Shown here piece by piece: positions 1 through 5,333 of a DNA stretch of 7,068 bases. A program made the position numbers and the translations under genes. The stretch is taken from positions 1 to 7,068 of the forward strand of contig CAKPLQ010000053.1 in the NCBI GenBank assembly GCA_934167685.1. Direction: 5' to 3'. The notes below the pieces were generated by a model. That model saw only the letters and a program-made list of their open reading frames with translations, was not told where the DNA came from and did no database searches. Within the stretch, counting starts at the first letter, position 1, and each line of letters starts with the position of its first letter. The DNA comes from an uncultured Clostridia bacterium. GTDB taxonomy: Bacteria; Bacillota; Clostridia; TANB77; CAG-508.

Positions 1-7
1 CAAAAAA

Positions 8-38
8 TGCACCGCAGGGACCGGTTCTCTGCCGTGCA
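8..38 (+). promoter_or_regulatory. GC-rich hairpin in the leader of the RNHCP gene
   Basis: Bases 8-20 pair with 26-38 around the five-base loop CCGGT. Twelve pairs form, one of them a G-U wobble, with a single C-C mismatch at 13/33. About 68% of the 31 bases are G or C, in a window of roughly 30% GC. The hairpin ends two bases before the Shine-Dalgarno AGGAGAG (41-47), so it could govern translation of the gene that follows. No run of T follows it, so it is not an ordinary terminator. It may instead lie in the 3' end of an upstream gene, because all three plus frames are open from base 1. The structure is seen; the regulatory role is inferred. Confidence 0.5.
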
Positions 39-51
39 GTAGGAGAGTGAA

Positions 52-369
52 ATGTTAGAAAAAAGTAAATTTACAAAGATTGATGAAGAATTTATATGTG
101 AAAATTGTGGAAAAAAGGTTCCTAAACTTGGGTATACATGTAGGAACCATTGCCCATATTGTTTGCACTCTAAACATTTGGATATTAATCCAGGTGATAG
201 GGCTGAAACTTGCCATGGGATATTAGAACCTATTGGACTTGAAACTAATTCTAAAAAAGGGTATGTTATTGTCTTTAGATGCCAAAAGTGTGGGGCAATA
301 AGAAAAAATAAGGTTGCAGAAGATGATAATATGGATGAAGTGATAAGGTTAAGTACTTTAAACAAATAA
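52..369 (+). CDS. RNHCP-domain zinc-binding protein, function unknown
   Basis: This is a 105-residue cytoplasmic protein with the family's signature R31-N-H-C-P35. Cysteines are arranged as likely metal ligands: C16xxC19, C30, C34xxC37, C54 and C77xxC80, with histidines at 33, 41 and 55. Other recognisable blocks are KHLDINPGDRA (about 41-51) and CGAIRKNKVAEDD (about 80-92). Length and the complete motif set suggest an intact gene. The RNHCP family has no established biochemical function that I know of; the paired cysteines suggest a small zinc ribbon, possibly RNA- or DNA-binding, but that is inference. The ATG start follows AGGAGAG at 41-47 by four bases. The gene ends inside a terminator hairpin shared with convergent rpmB, so it is probably the last or only gene of its transcript. 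No promoter is visible, because only 51 upstream bases are present. Confidence 0.9.
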   Translation: MLEKSKFTKIDEEFICENCGKKVPKLGYTCRNHCPYCLHSKHLDINPGDRAETCHGILEPIGLETNSKKGYVIVFRCQKCGAIRKNKVAEDDNMDEVIRLSTLNK

Positions 370-398
370 AAAAACGCTTTGTGTTTAAGCGTTTTTTT
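368..398. terminator. bidirectional Rho-independent terminator between RNHCP gene and rpmB
   Basis: AAACGCTT and AAGCGTTT arms form the core of a stem in which 368-379 pairs with 387-398 around a seven-base loop. A-tract and T-tract flank the GC core on each side, so it can work on both strands. The hairpin begins within the RNHCP stop codon (367-369) and touches the rpmB stop codon (399-401). Confidence 0.9.
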
Positions 399-596
399 CT
401 ATGCTCTTTTAACTTTTCCGTTTTTTAAACATTTTGCACATACATGGATTTTTTTGATTTCTCCATCAACATCAGCTTTTACTGTTCTTAAGTTTGGTTT
501 CCAAGTACGTGGTGCTCTTTTACTTATATGAGAACGAGTTATACTTAATTTATTTCCATGAATCGCTGTTTTTTCACAAATTGCACATTTTGCCAT
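399..596 (-). CDS. rpmB: 50S ribosomal protein L28 (zinc-ribbon form)
   Basis: L28 is a structural protein of the large ribosomal subunit. The 65-residue product begins MAKCAICEK and has the family core NKLSITRSHISKRAPRTWKPN (about 15-35), typical of bacterial L28, whose usual length is about 60-78. Two CxxC pairs, C4/C7 and C53/C56, mark the zinc-binding (C+) form. The start is set by a strong AGGAGGTG on the minus strand at 613-606, nine bases before ATG at 596. An in-frame GTG at 608 overlaps this Shine-Dalgarno and is unlikely to be used. The gene is monocistronic, convergent with the RNHCP gene and divergent from the carboxypeptidase gene. A likely sigma-A promoter lies at 644-672 on the minus strand. 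Confidence 0.97.
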   Translation of the reverse strand: MAKCAICEKTAIHGNKLSITRSHISKRAPRTWKPNLRTVKADVDGEIKKIHVCAKCLKNGKVKRA

Positions 597-643
597 GATT
601 AAATACACCTCCTATTTTTATTTTATAAACATGACTAATACTA

Positions 644-672
644 AGTTTATCATACTATTTATAAAAATACAA
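644..672 (-). promoter_or_regulatory. probable sigma-A promoter of rpmB
   Basis: Read on the minus strand, TTGTAT (672-667) is followed 17 bases later by TAAACT (649-644). TGA directly precedes the -10, giving an extended -10 (TGn). Each hexamer matches the consensus only partly, but the spacing is ideal and the predicted start leaves a leader of about 40 bases before the rpmB ATG. Confidence 0.5.
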
Positions 673-678
673 GTGTTT

Positions 679-719
679 TTGAAAAAAATTGTTATAGAGA
701 TAAAATTTTTGCATATAAT
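679..719 (+). promoter_or_regulatory. possible promoter(s) of the carboxypeptidase gene
   Basis: Two overlapping candidates are visible. TTGAAA (679-684) lies 16 bases before TAAAAT (701-706). TTGTTA (689-694) lies 19 bases before a perfect TATAAT (714-719). Neither has ideal spacing, and the second would leave a very short leader. I saw no clear match to sporulation sigma-F or sigma-G promoters. The region is extremely AT-rich, so chance matches are likely. Confidence 0.3.
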
Positions 720-741
720 TTTACCAAATAGGAGGCTCTTT

Positions 742-1980
742 ATGAAAAAAATTAAAATTATTTTTGGTATAATATCTATTATATTAGTATGCTGTATAAG
801 TTATCCATGCTTTAGTTTTTCAGGAAATTACACTTGGACGGTTTCTTCGCCAGTGATTCCAACTTCAGGTACTCTTTCTGAAACTACAGAAGCTGTAACT
901 GATAATTTTTTGAATCTAGATGCGGGGGCAGCAATTTTAATTGAACAAACAACTGGGCAAATATTGTATCAGCACAATATTCATGAACGTTTACATCCCG
1001 CAAGTGTTACCAAAATTATGAGTCTTTTACTAATTATGGAGGCCTTGGATAGTGGAAAAATAACTCTTGATACTCAAGTTCCTTGTAGTAGTAACGCTGC
1101 AAATATGGGAGGCTCACAGATTTGGCTAGATACTACCGAAACTTTAAGTGTTAATGATATGTTAAAAGCAATTGCAGTAGTTAGTGCTAATGACTGTGTT
1201 ACAGCAATGGCTGAATATATTGGCGGAACAGAAGAAAATTTTGTTCAAATGATGAATAATAAAGCTAAAGAACTTGGAATGAATGATACAACTTTTAAAA
1301 ATTGTCATGGACTTGATGAAGATGAACATTTGACTTCTGCATATGATATAGCATTAATGTCAAGAGAACTATTAATGAAGCATCCTACTATAACTAATTA
1401 TTCAACAATTTGGACAGATACTTTAAGAGATGGCAAGTCTGCGCTTTCAAATACTAATAAATTAGTTAGAAATTATTCTGGATGTACTGGATTAAAAACG
1501 GGTTCTACATCGCTTGCACTCTTTAACCTTTCAGCGTCTGCCACAAGAGATGGTTTGTCACTAATTGCAGTTATCATGAAGGCACCTACTTCTGCCTTAC
1601 GATTTAGCAATGCAAGTACTTTATTAGATTATGGATTTAATAACTATTCCTATAAGTCTTTTGGAAATCAAGGAGATATTGTTAAAAATATTAGTGTTAC
1701 CAAAGGTGTTTCTAGTAATGTAAATGTAGTTTATGAGAATTCACCAGCCTTTTTAGTAAAAAAGGGAGAAGAGTCTGGTATAACTTATGAAATTTCTTTG
1801 TCAGACTCTATTCAAGCGCCTGTTGAAAAAGGGCAAAAAATTGGGACAATTACGTATTCACTAAATGGAAACAATATTAATACTGTTAATTTGGTGGCAG
1901 ATGATAAAATTGAGAAAATTGATATATTTAATATGTCTAAACTTATTTTAAGCAAATGGTTTAATCTATTAAGAGTTTAA
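742..1980 (+). CDS. D-alanyl-D-alanine carboxypeptidase (PBP5/DacF-like, S11 peptidase)
   Basis: This penicillin-binding protein is expected to remove the terminal D-alanine from peptidoglycan pentapeptides outside the membrane, trimming cross-links. The three catalytic motifs of the family are present in the 412-residue product: S88-V-T-K91 (nucleophile and lysine), S148-A-N150 and K252-T-G254. Residues 1 to about 26 form a signal peptide (KK-rich start, then hydrophobic IIFGIISIILVCC). A PBP5-type C-terminal beta domain spans roughly 308-395. The end (KLILSKWFNLLRV) may be an amphipathic membrane anchor. The start is ATG 742, six bases after AGGAGG (730-735). An in-frame ATG at 595 has no ribosome binding site and would bury the signal peptide. 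Firmicutes carry several paralogues (DacA, DacB, DacF), so I do not assign a specific symbol. The gene stands alone, ending at a terminator. Confidence 0.93.
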   Translation: MKKIKIIFGIISIILVCCISYPCFSFSGNYTWTVSSPVIPTSGTLSETTEAVTDNFLNLDAGAAILIEQTTGQILYQHNIHERLHPASVTKIMSLLLIMEALDSGKITLDTQVPCSSNAANMGGSQIWLDTTETLSVNDMLKAIAVVSANDCVTAMAEYIGGTEENFVQMMNNKAKELGMNDTTFKNCHGLDEDEHLTSAYDIALMSRELLMKHPTITNYSTIWTDTLRDGKSALSNTNKLVRNYSGCTGLKTGSTSLALFNLSASATRDGLSLIAVIMKAPTSALRFSNASTLLDYGFNNYSYKSFGNQGDIVKNISVTKGVSSNVNVVYENSPAFLVKKGEESGITYEISLSDSIQAPVEKGQKIGTITYSLNGNNINTVNLVADDKIEKIDIFNMSKLILSKWFNLLRV

Positions 1981-1998
1981 ATGTTAGGAACTATAAAT

Positions 1999-2038
1999 AA
2001 CTCAAAAAGGATGTCAAAATTGGCATCCTTTTTGAGTT
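1999..2038. terminator. bidirectional terminator between carboxypeptidase and Crp/Fnr genes
   Basis: A nearly perfect 40-base palindrome. AACTCAAAAAGGATG (1999-2013) pairs fully with its complement at 2024-2038, and the pairing continues inward through a G-U pair to a loop of about four bases. The GGATG/CATCC core followed by TTTTT suits termination on the plus strand, and the symmetrical sequence suits the minus strand. Its last base overlaps the stop codon of the convergent regulator gene. Confidence 0.88.
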
Positions 2039-2667
2039 TAATAAAGTAAAGTGATTTTACTACCATTTTTCTTGATAAAACCATCATCAACCAAAAGCTT
2101 AAATTCTCTCATCATAGCGCTTCTATCAACACTTAAAAAGTCGGCTAAATCAGTATATGAAAATGGCAATATAAATGTTTTTTGCAAAGAACCTTTTGAT
2201 AAAATATCGAAATACGAAAGAATTTTACTTCTAGTAGTTCTTTTGGTAAGTAATTCGATTCGTAAATTTAATTCTATAATATTATTTAGAAAAAGTTCGC
2301 TTAAGTTACTTGTAAGAGTTCTATGAAAATCACAATTGCGCTTGCATTTGGTAAGTAAGGTATCATAAGTGAAAAATAGAATTTCTGAATTTTTGTGTGC
2401 AAGTGCAAAAAGTTCATTATTGGTATTTGCAGGGTAGAACACTTCGCCAAAAACATCACTTTCAACAAAATGGCTAATAATTGTTTTATTTCCATTAACA
2501 TCATACCTTATTAAATCTACTTCGCCAGAAAGAACTATACAAAGTTGATTGCGTTTTTCTATATATGTTGTGACTACATCACCTTTAACAAATTTTTTTA
2601 TTTGAACTCTATCACAATTATGCTTAAAATTTTCTATAAAAATTTTTTTGTCGAAATTAGTATCCAT
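2038..2667 (-). CDS. Crp/Fnr-family transcriptional regulator
   Basis: The 209-residue product has the two-domain plan of the family. An N-terminal cyclic-nucleotide-binding-like beta roll covers about 15-105 (LSGEVDL at 46-52, VFGE at 72-75). A dimerisation helix covers about 115-145. A winged helix-turn-helix covers about 145-207, with YTDLADFLSVDRSAMMREF holding the recognition helix. The arginine that binds cAMP phosphate in true CRP, expected shortly after the GE, is not present (NTNNELFALA), so cAMP is an unlikely ligand. C108 and C112 form a CxxxC pair before the dimer helix, which might sense redox state or a metal, though this is untested. The start at 2667 has GGAGGC (2680-2675) at good spacing. 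An upstream ATG at 2724 lacks a ribosome binding site and lies almost at the predicted transcription start. Divergence from nrdD and shared operator-like repeats suggest it regulates nrdD and itself. Confidence 0.9.
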   Translation of the reverse strand: MDTNFDKKIFIENFKHNCDRVQIKKFVKGDVVTTYIEKRNQLCIVLSGEVDLIRYDVNGNKTIISHFVESDVFGEVFYPANTNNELFALAHKNSEILFFTYDTLLTKCKRNCDFHRTLTSNLSELFLNNIIELNLRIELLTKRTTRSKILSYFDILSKGSLQKTFILPFSYTDLADFLSVDRSAMMREFKLLVDDGFIKKNGSKITLLY

Positions 2668-2697
2668 AAAAAATGCCTCCAAATTATCAAAATCATG

Positions 2698-2713
2698 TGT
2701 ACCAAAAGTTACA
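2698..2713 (-). promoter_or_regulatory. candidate Crp/Fnr-type operator in the regulator's own leader
   Basis: On the plus strand TGTACC-AAAA-GTTACA is an inverted repeat with five of six arm positions paired. On the minus strand it reads TGTAACTTTTGGTACA, sharing TTTTGTNNCTTTTGNNACA with the site at 2772-2790. Its centre is about 17 bases downstream of the predicted start of the regulator transcript, a position that suits autorepression. Repeat structure is seen; binding is inferred. Confidence 0.5.
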
Positions 2714-2728
2714 AAATTCAACATAATA

Positions 2729-2757
2729 ATTATACTAAAAATTATGAAATTTTGAAA
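2729..2757 (-). promoter_or_regulatory. predicted promoter of the Crp/Fnr regulator gene
   Basis: A perfect TATAAT lies on the minus strand at 2734-2729. The hexamer 17 bases upstream is TTTCAA (2757-2752), a poor -35, so the promoter may be weak or need an activator. Transcription would begin near 2722, which rules out ATG 2724 as a start and supports ATG 2667. Confidence 0.5.
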
Positions 2758-2774
2758 TTATTATATTTCATTTT

Positions 2775-2790
2775 TGTCGCTTTTGCAACA
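2775..2790 (+). promoter_or_regulatory. candidate Crp/Fnr-type activator site for nrdD
   Basis: TGTCGC-TTTT-GCAACA is an inverted repeat with five of six arm positions paired and a four-base centre, the spacing of FNR-type boxes. Its centre (2782.5) falls about 41 bases upstream of the transcription start predicted from TATAAT at 2811-2816. That is the classical class II activator position, and the promoter lacks a good -35. From the opposite promoter it lies near -60, a class I-like position. Confidence 0.5.
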
Positions 2791-2810
2791 GTTTTTTGAA
2801 AAAATAAATG

Positions 2811-2816
2811 TATAAT
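2811..2816 (+). promoter_or_regulatory. predicted -10 element of nrdD
   Basis: A perfect TATAAT. The hexamer 17 bases upstream is ACAGTT, and TTGAAA at 2796-2801 is only nine bases away, so there is no usable -35. Transcription would start near 2823, giving an 84-base leader before the nrdD ATG. A perfect -10 with a missing -35 is typical of an activator-dependent promoter. Confidence 0.5.
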
Positions 2817-2833
2817 GAGAACGGACAATAAAT

Positions 2834-2849
2834 AAAAACAAAAGTTACA
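2834..2849 (+). promoter_or_regulatory. candidate operator half-site in the nrdD leader
   Basis: AAAAAC-AAAA-GTTACA keeps only one arm of the dyad found at 2698-2713. It shares an exact 14-base repeat with that site, CAAAAGTTACAAAA, at 2703-2716 and 2839-2852. Its centre is about 18 bases downstream of the predicted nrdD transcript start, mirroring the position of the other downstream site. It may be a weak site or a chance A-rich match. Confidence 0.35.
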
Positions 2850-2906
2850 AAAATGCGCAAATGGCTGAAAATAAAGCTTTTTAAACAAGAAAGGAAATGG
2901 GGTAAG

Positions 2907-5033
2907 ATGAAAGTTATTAAAAGAGACGGAAGAACAATTGATTTTGATAGGAACAAAGTAGAAGTTGCAATTCAAAAGGCAAATAAAGAGGTAAGAGGAA
3001 AAGAAAAAGCGACAAAACAAGAAATTGATGAGATTATTGAATATATAGAAGAACTAGGCAAAAAAAGAATGCTTGTTGAAGATATTCAAGATGTAATAGA
3101 AGAAAAATTAATGGAATTTGATAAATATGAATTAGCTAAAAAATATATTGTTTATAGATATACAAGAGCATTGGTTAGAAAATCAAACACAACAGATGAA
3201 TCAATATTAGGATTAATTAGAAACGAAAACAAAGAATTAGCAGAAGAAAATTCAAATAAAAATACAATGTTGGCTTCAACGCAAAGAGATTATATTGCGG
3301 GAGAAGTTTCAAGAGACTTAACTAGAAGAATGTTATTGCCAGAAAAAATATCAAAAGCACATGAAGACGGAATCTTACACTTCCATGATGCCGATTATTT
3401 TGTTCAACCAATATTTAATTGTTGCTTAATTAATATAGGAGACATGTTAGATAATGGAACAGCAATGAACGGAAAAATGATAGAAAGTCCAAAAAGTTTC
3501 CAAGTAGCATGTACTGTTACAACTCAAATAATAGCAGCGGTAGCAAGTAATCAATATGGTGGACAATCTGTAGATATGAAGCATTTAGGAAAATATTTAA
3601 GAAGAAGCCATGATAAATTTCAAAAGAAACTAACAGAAAAATATGGTGGAAAGCTTTCGAAACAAGTGATTAGTGATATGGTAAAAGATAGAGTAAAAGA
3701 AGAGCTTTCAGCAGGAGTACAAACAATTCAATACCAAATAAATACATTAATGACAACAAATGGTCAATCTCCATTTGTAACCTTATTCTTACACTTAGAG
3801 CCAGATGATGAATATATAGAAGAAAATGCAATGATAATAGAAGAAATTTTAAAACAAAGAATAGAAGGAATCAAAAATGAAGTTGGAGTATATGTAACAC
3901 CAGCATTCCCAAAATTAGTATATGTTTTAGATGAACACAATTGTTTAAAAGGCGGAAAATATGATTATTTGACAAAATTAGCTGTAAAATGTTCAGCAAA
4001 GAGAATGTACCCAGACTACATATCAGCTAAGAAAATGAAAGAAAATTATGAAGGAAATGTATTTAGTCCTATGGGATGCAGAAGTTTCTTGATTCCATGG
4101 AAAGATGAAAATGGAAATTATAAATTCGAAGGAAGATTCAACCAAGGTGTAGTAAGTATCAATTTACCACAAATTGCTATAATTTCACAAGGTGATGAAG
4201 AAAAATTCTGGAAGTTATTTGATGAGAGACTAGAACTTTGTAGAGAAGCTTTAATGTGCAGACATTATGCATTATTAGGAACAACATCAGATATATCACC
4301 AATTCATTGGCAAAATGGTGCAATAGCACGTTTGAAAAAAGGAGAGAAAATTGATAAATATCTAAAAGATGGATATTCAACATTGTCTTTAGGATATATA
4401 GGAATATATGAAGCTACAAAACTAATAAAAGGAGTTTCTCATACAACTCCAGAAGGACATGATTTTGCAATAAAAATTATGAAATATTTAAAAGATAGAA
4501 CAAATATATGGAGAAAAGAAACTGGATTAGGATTCTCATTATATGGAACTCCAGCAGAGTCTCTATGTTATAGATTTGCTCGTATTGATAAAGAAAAATT
4601 TGGAAGTATACAAGATGTTACAGACAAAGGATATTATACAAATTCATATCATGTTGATGTTAGAGAAAAGATTGATGCTTTCCATAAATTGAAATTCGAA
4701 AGTGAATTCCAGCCATTATCAGCAGGAGGAGCTATTTCTTATGTAGAAGTTCCGAATATGAAAAATAATTTACCAGCACTTGAAGAAGTTGTTAAATTTA
4801 TTTATGATAATATCCAATATGCTGAATTTAATACTAAATCTGATTATTGCCACGTTTGCGGATATGATGGAGAAATGATTATTAATGAAAATAATGAATG
4901 GGAATGTCCTCAATGTGGAAATAAAGACCATTCTAAAATGAATGTAGTTCGCCGTACTTGCGGATATTTAGGAGAGAATTTCTGGAATGTAGGAAAGACA
5001 AAAGAAATTAAATCTAGAGTTTTACATTTATAA
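2907..5033 (+). CDS. nrdD: anaerobic (class III) ribonucleoside-triphosphate reductase
   Basis: NrdD reduces ribonucleoside triphosphates to deoxyribonucleotides without oxygen, using a glycyl radical installed by the radical-SAM activase NrdG. The 708-residue product starts with an ATP-cone allosteric domain (about 1-90, VIKRDGRTIDFDRNKV), followed by the catalytic barrel. Visible active-site elements are C172/C173 (NCC), the likely thiyl cysteine C391 in MGCRSF, the C-terminal zinc site C648xxC651 and C667xxC670, and the glycyl radical loop RTCGYLG with G686. Length and motifs suggest a complete enzyme. The start is ATG 2907, preceded by AAGGA and GGGGT. An in-frame ATG at 2853 would add 18 basic residues before the ATP cone and has no ribosome binding site. 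No nrdG follows in this window: a terminator and the hrcA operon come next. A weak -35 and operator-like repeats suggest control by the divergent Crp/Fnr regulator. Confidence 0.97.
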   Translation: MKVIKRDGRTIDFDRNKVEVAIQKANKEVRGKEKATKQEIDEIIEYIEELGKKRMLVEDIQDVIEEKLMEFDKYELAKKYIVYRYTRALVRKSNTTDESILGLIRNENKELAEENSNKNTMLASTQRDYIAGEVSRDLTRRMLLPEKISKAHEDGILHFHDADYFVQPIFNCCLINIGDMLDNGTAMNGKMIESPKSFQVACTVTTQIIAAVASNQYGGQSVDMKHLGKYLRRSHDKFQKKLTEKYGGKLSKQVISDMVKDRVKEELSAGVQTIQYQINTLMTTNGQSPFVTLFLHLEPDDEYIEENAMIIEEILKQRIEGIKNEVGVYVTPAFPKLVYVLDEHNCLKGGKYDYLTKLAVKCSAKRMYPDYISAKKMKENYEGNVFSPMGCRSFLIPWKDENGNYKFEGRFNQGVVSINLPQIAIISQGDEEKFWKLFDERLELCREALMCRHYALLGTTSDISPIHWQNGAIARLKKGEKIDKYLKDGYSTLSLGYIGIYEATKLIKGVSHTTPEGHDFAIKIMKYLKDRTNIWRKETGLGFSLYGTPAESLCYRFARIDKEKFGSIQDVTDKGYYTNSYHVDVREKIDAFHKLKFESEFQPLSAGGAISYVEVPNMKNNLPALEEVVKFIYDNIQYAEFNTKSDYCHVCGYDGEMIINENNEWECPQCGNKDHSKMNVVRRTCGYLGENFWNVGKTKEIKSRVLHL

Positions 5034-5041
5034 TAAATTTT

Positions 5042-5071
5042 AGCTGTACTAAGAAATTTAGTGCAGCTTTT
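5042..5071 (+). terminator. Rho-independent terminator of nrdD
   Basis: AGCTGTACTAA (5042-5052) pairs with TTAGTGCAGCT (5058-5068), including one wobble, around the loop GAAAT. A short T run, TTTT, begins at the last paired base. It starts nine bases after the stop codon and separates nrdD from the heat-shock operon. Confidence 0.8.
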
Positions 5072-5215
5072 ATAGTTGCAATTCACAATCGCATTCGCTT
5101 CGCTCATTTGGTCGCTTACGCGGTATTTCAAAAACAATATAGTATTAATTTCTAAATATAGTATTCTATAAGTTATAAATTACAATATGAAAAAGATAAA
5201 AAAATTACGAAAAAA
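5072..5215. other. intergenic region with a GC-rich segment; no gene seen
   Basis: No supported reading frame or RNA gene is visible. Bases 5089-5123 are clearly richer in G and C than their surroundings and carry repeated TCGC/TTCGC units (TCGCATTCGCTTCGCTC, then GGTCGCTTACGCGG). This resembles a short interspersed repeat, but that is not proven. A 10-base direct repeat ATATAGTATT occurs at 5137-5146 and 5156-5165. The rest is AT-rich sequence leading into the heat-shock promoter. Confidence 0.5.
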
Positions 5216-5242
5216 TTAGCAAAAACACTTGACAAGTGCTAA
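5216..5242 (+). promoter_or_regulatory. CIRCE-like operator 1 (HrcA binding site)
   Basis: The arrangement is TTAGCAAAA, nine bases, AAGTGCTAA, against the CIRCE consensus TTAGCACTC-N9-GAGTGCTAA. The left arm matches six of nine positions and the right arm eight of nine. The promoter -35 TTGACA lies inside it, so bound HrcA would block RNA polymerase. An inner perfect dyad CACTTG-A-CAAGTG is also present at 5226-5238. Confidence 0.75.
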
Positions 5243-5257
5243 AAAGTATTGTATCAT
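5229..5257 (+). promoter_or_regulatory. sigma-A promoter of the hrcA-grpE-dnaK operon
   Basis: A perfect TTGACA (5229-5234) lies 17 bases before TATCAT (5252-5257), which matches five of six positions. Transcription would start near 5264, giving a leader of about 70 bases. The promoter is flanked and overlapped by CIRCE-like elements, as expected for a class I heat-shock operon. Confidence 0.8.
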
Positions 5258-5268
5258 AATATACGAAA

Positions 5269-5295
5269 TTAGCAAACAACAAAACAGAGTGCTAA
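5269..5295 (+). promoter_or_regulatory. CIRCE operator 2 (HrcA binding site)
   Basis: The arrangement is TTAGCAAAC, nine bases, GAGTGCTAA. The right arm is a perfect CIRCE half and the left arm matches seven of nine. It lies just downstream of the predicted transcription start, the classical place for CIRCE, and would also form a hairpin in the mRNA leader. Its centre is 53 bp from that of operator 1, about five helical turns. Confidence 0.88.
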
Positions 5296-5333
5296 AATGA
5301 ACTAACAATTCCTAAAAAGAGGAGGAATAAAAA

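Noticed and set aside
595..741. N-terminal extension of the carboxypeptidase to an ATG at 595
   Set aside because: It has no ribosome binding site, overlaps the rpmB start and promoter, and would place the signal peptide about 50 residues inside the protein. ATG 742 has AGGAGG at ideal spacing.
755..801. Lipoprotein signal in the carboxypeptidase (LVCC, residues 15-18)
   Set aside because: The residues before the cysteines do not form a good lipobox, and family members normally have ordinary signal peptides with a C-terminal amphipathic anchor.
2668..2724. Earlier start for the Crp/Fnr regulator at 2724
   Set aside because: The ATG lies almost at the predicted transcription start with no ribosome binding site; ATG 2667 has GGAGGC at good spacing.
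2853..2906. N-terminal extension of NrdD to an ATG at 2853
   Set aside because: No Shine-Dalgarno precedes it, the added 18 residues are not part of the ATP cone, and the family start MKVIKRDGR matches ATG 2907.
2725..2906. NrdR box before nrdD
   Set aside because: I found no match to the ACACTATATATAGTGT-like consensus; the dyads here begin with TGT and end with ACA, the opposite orientation.
2742..3020. Open frames on the minus strand across the nrdD promoter and 5' end
   Set aside because: They are low-complexity, Phe/Leu-rich translations of A-rich coding sequence with no ribosome binding site. The same applies to antisense frames in hrcA and the rest of nrdD.
4910..5137. Minus-strand frame running from the GC-rich intergenic segment into nrdD
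   Set aside because: Most of it is antisense to the conserved NrdD C terminus and the terminator, with no convincing start signal or recognisable protein.
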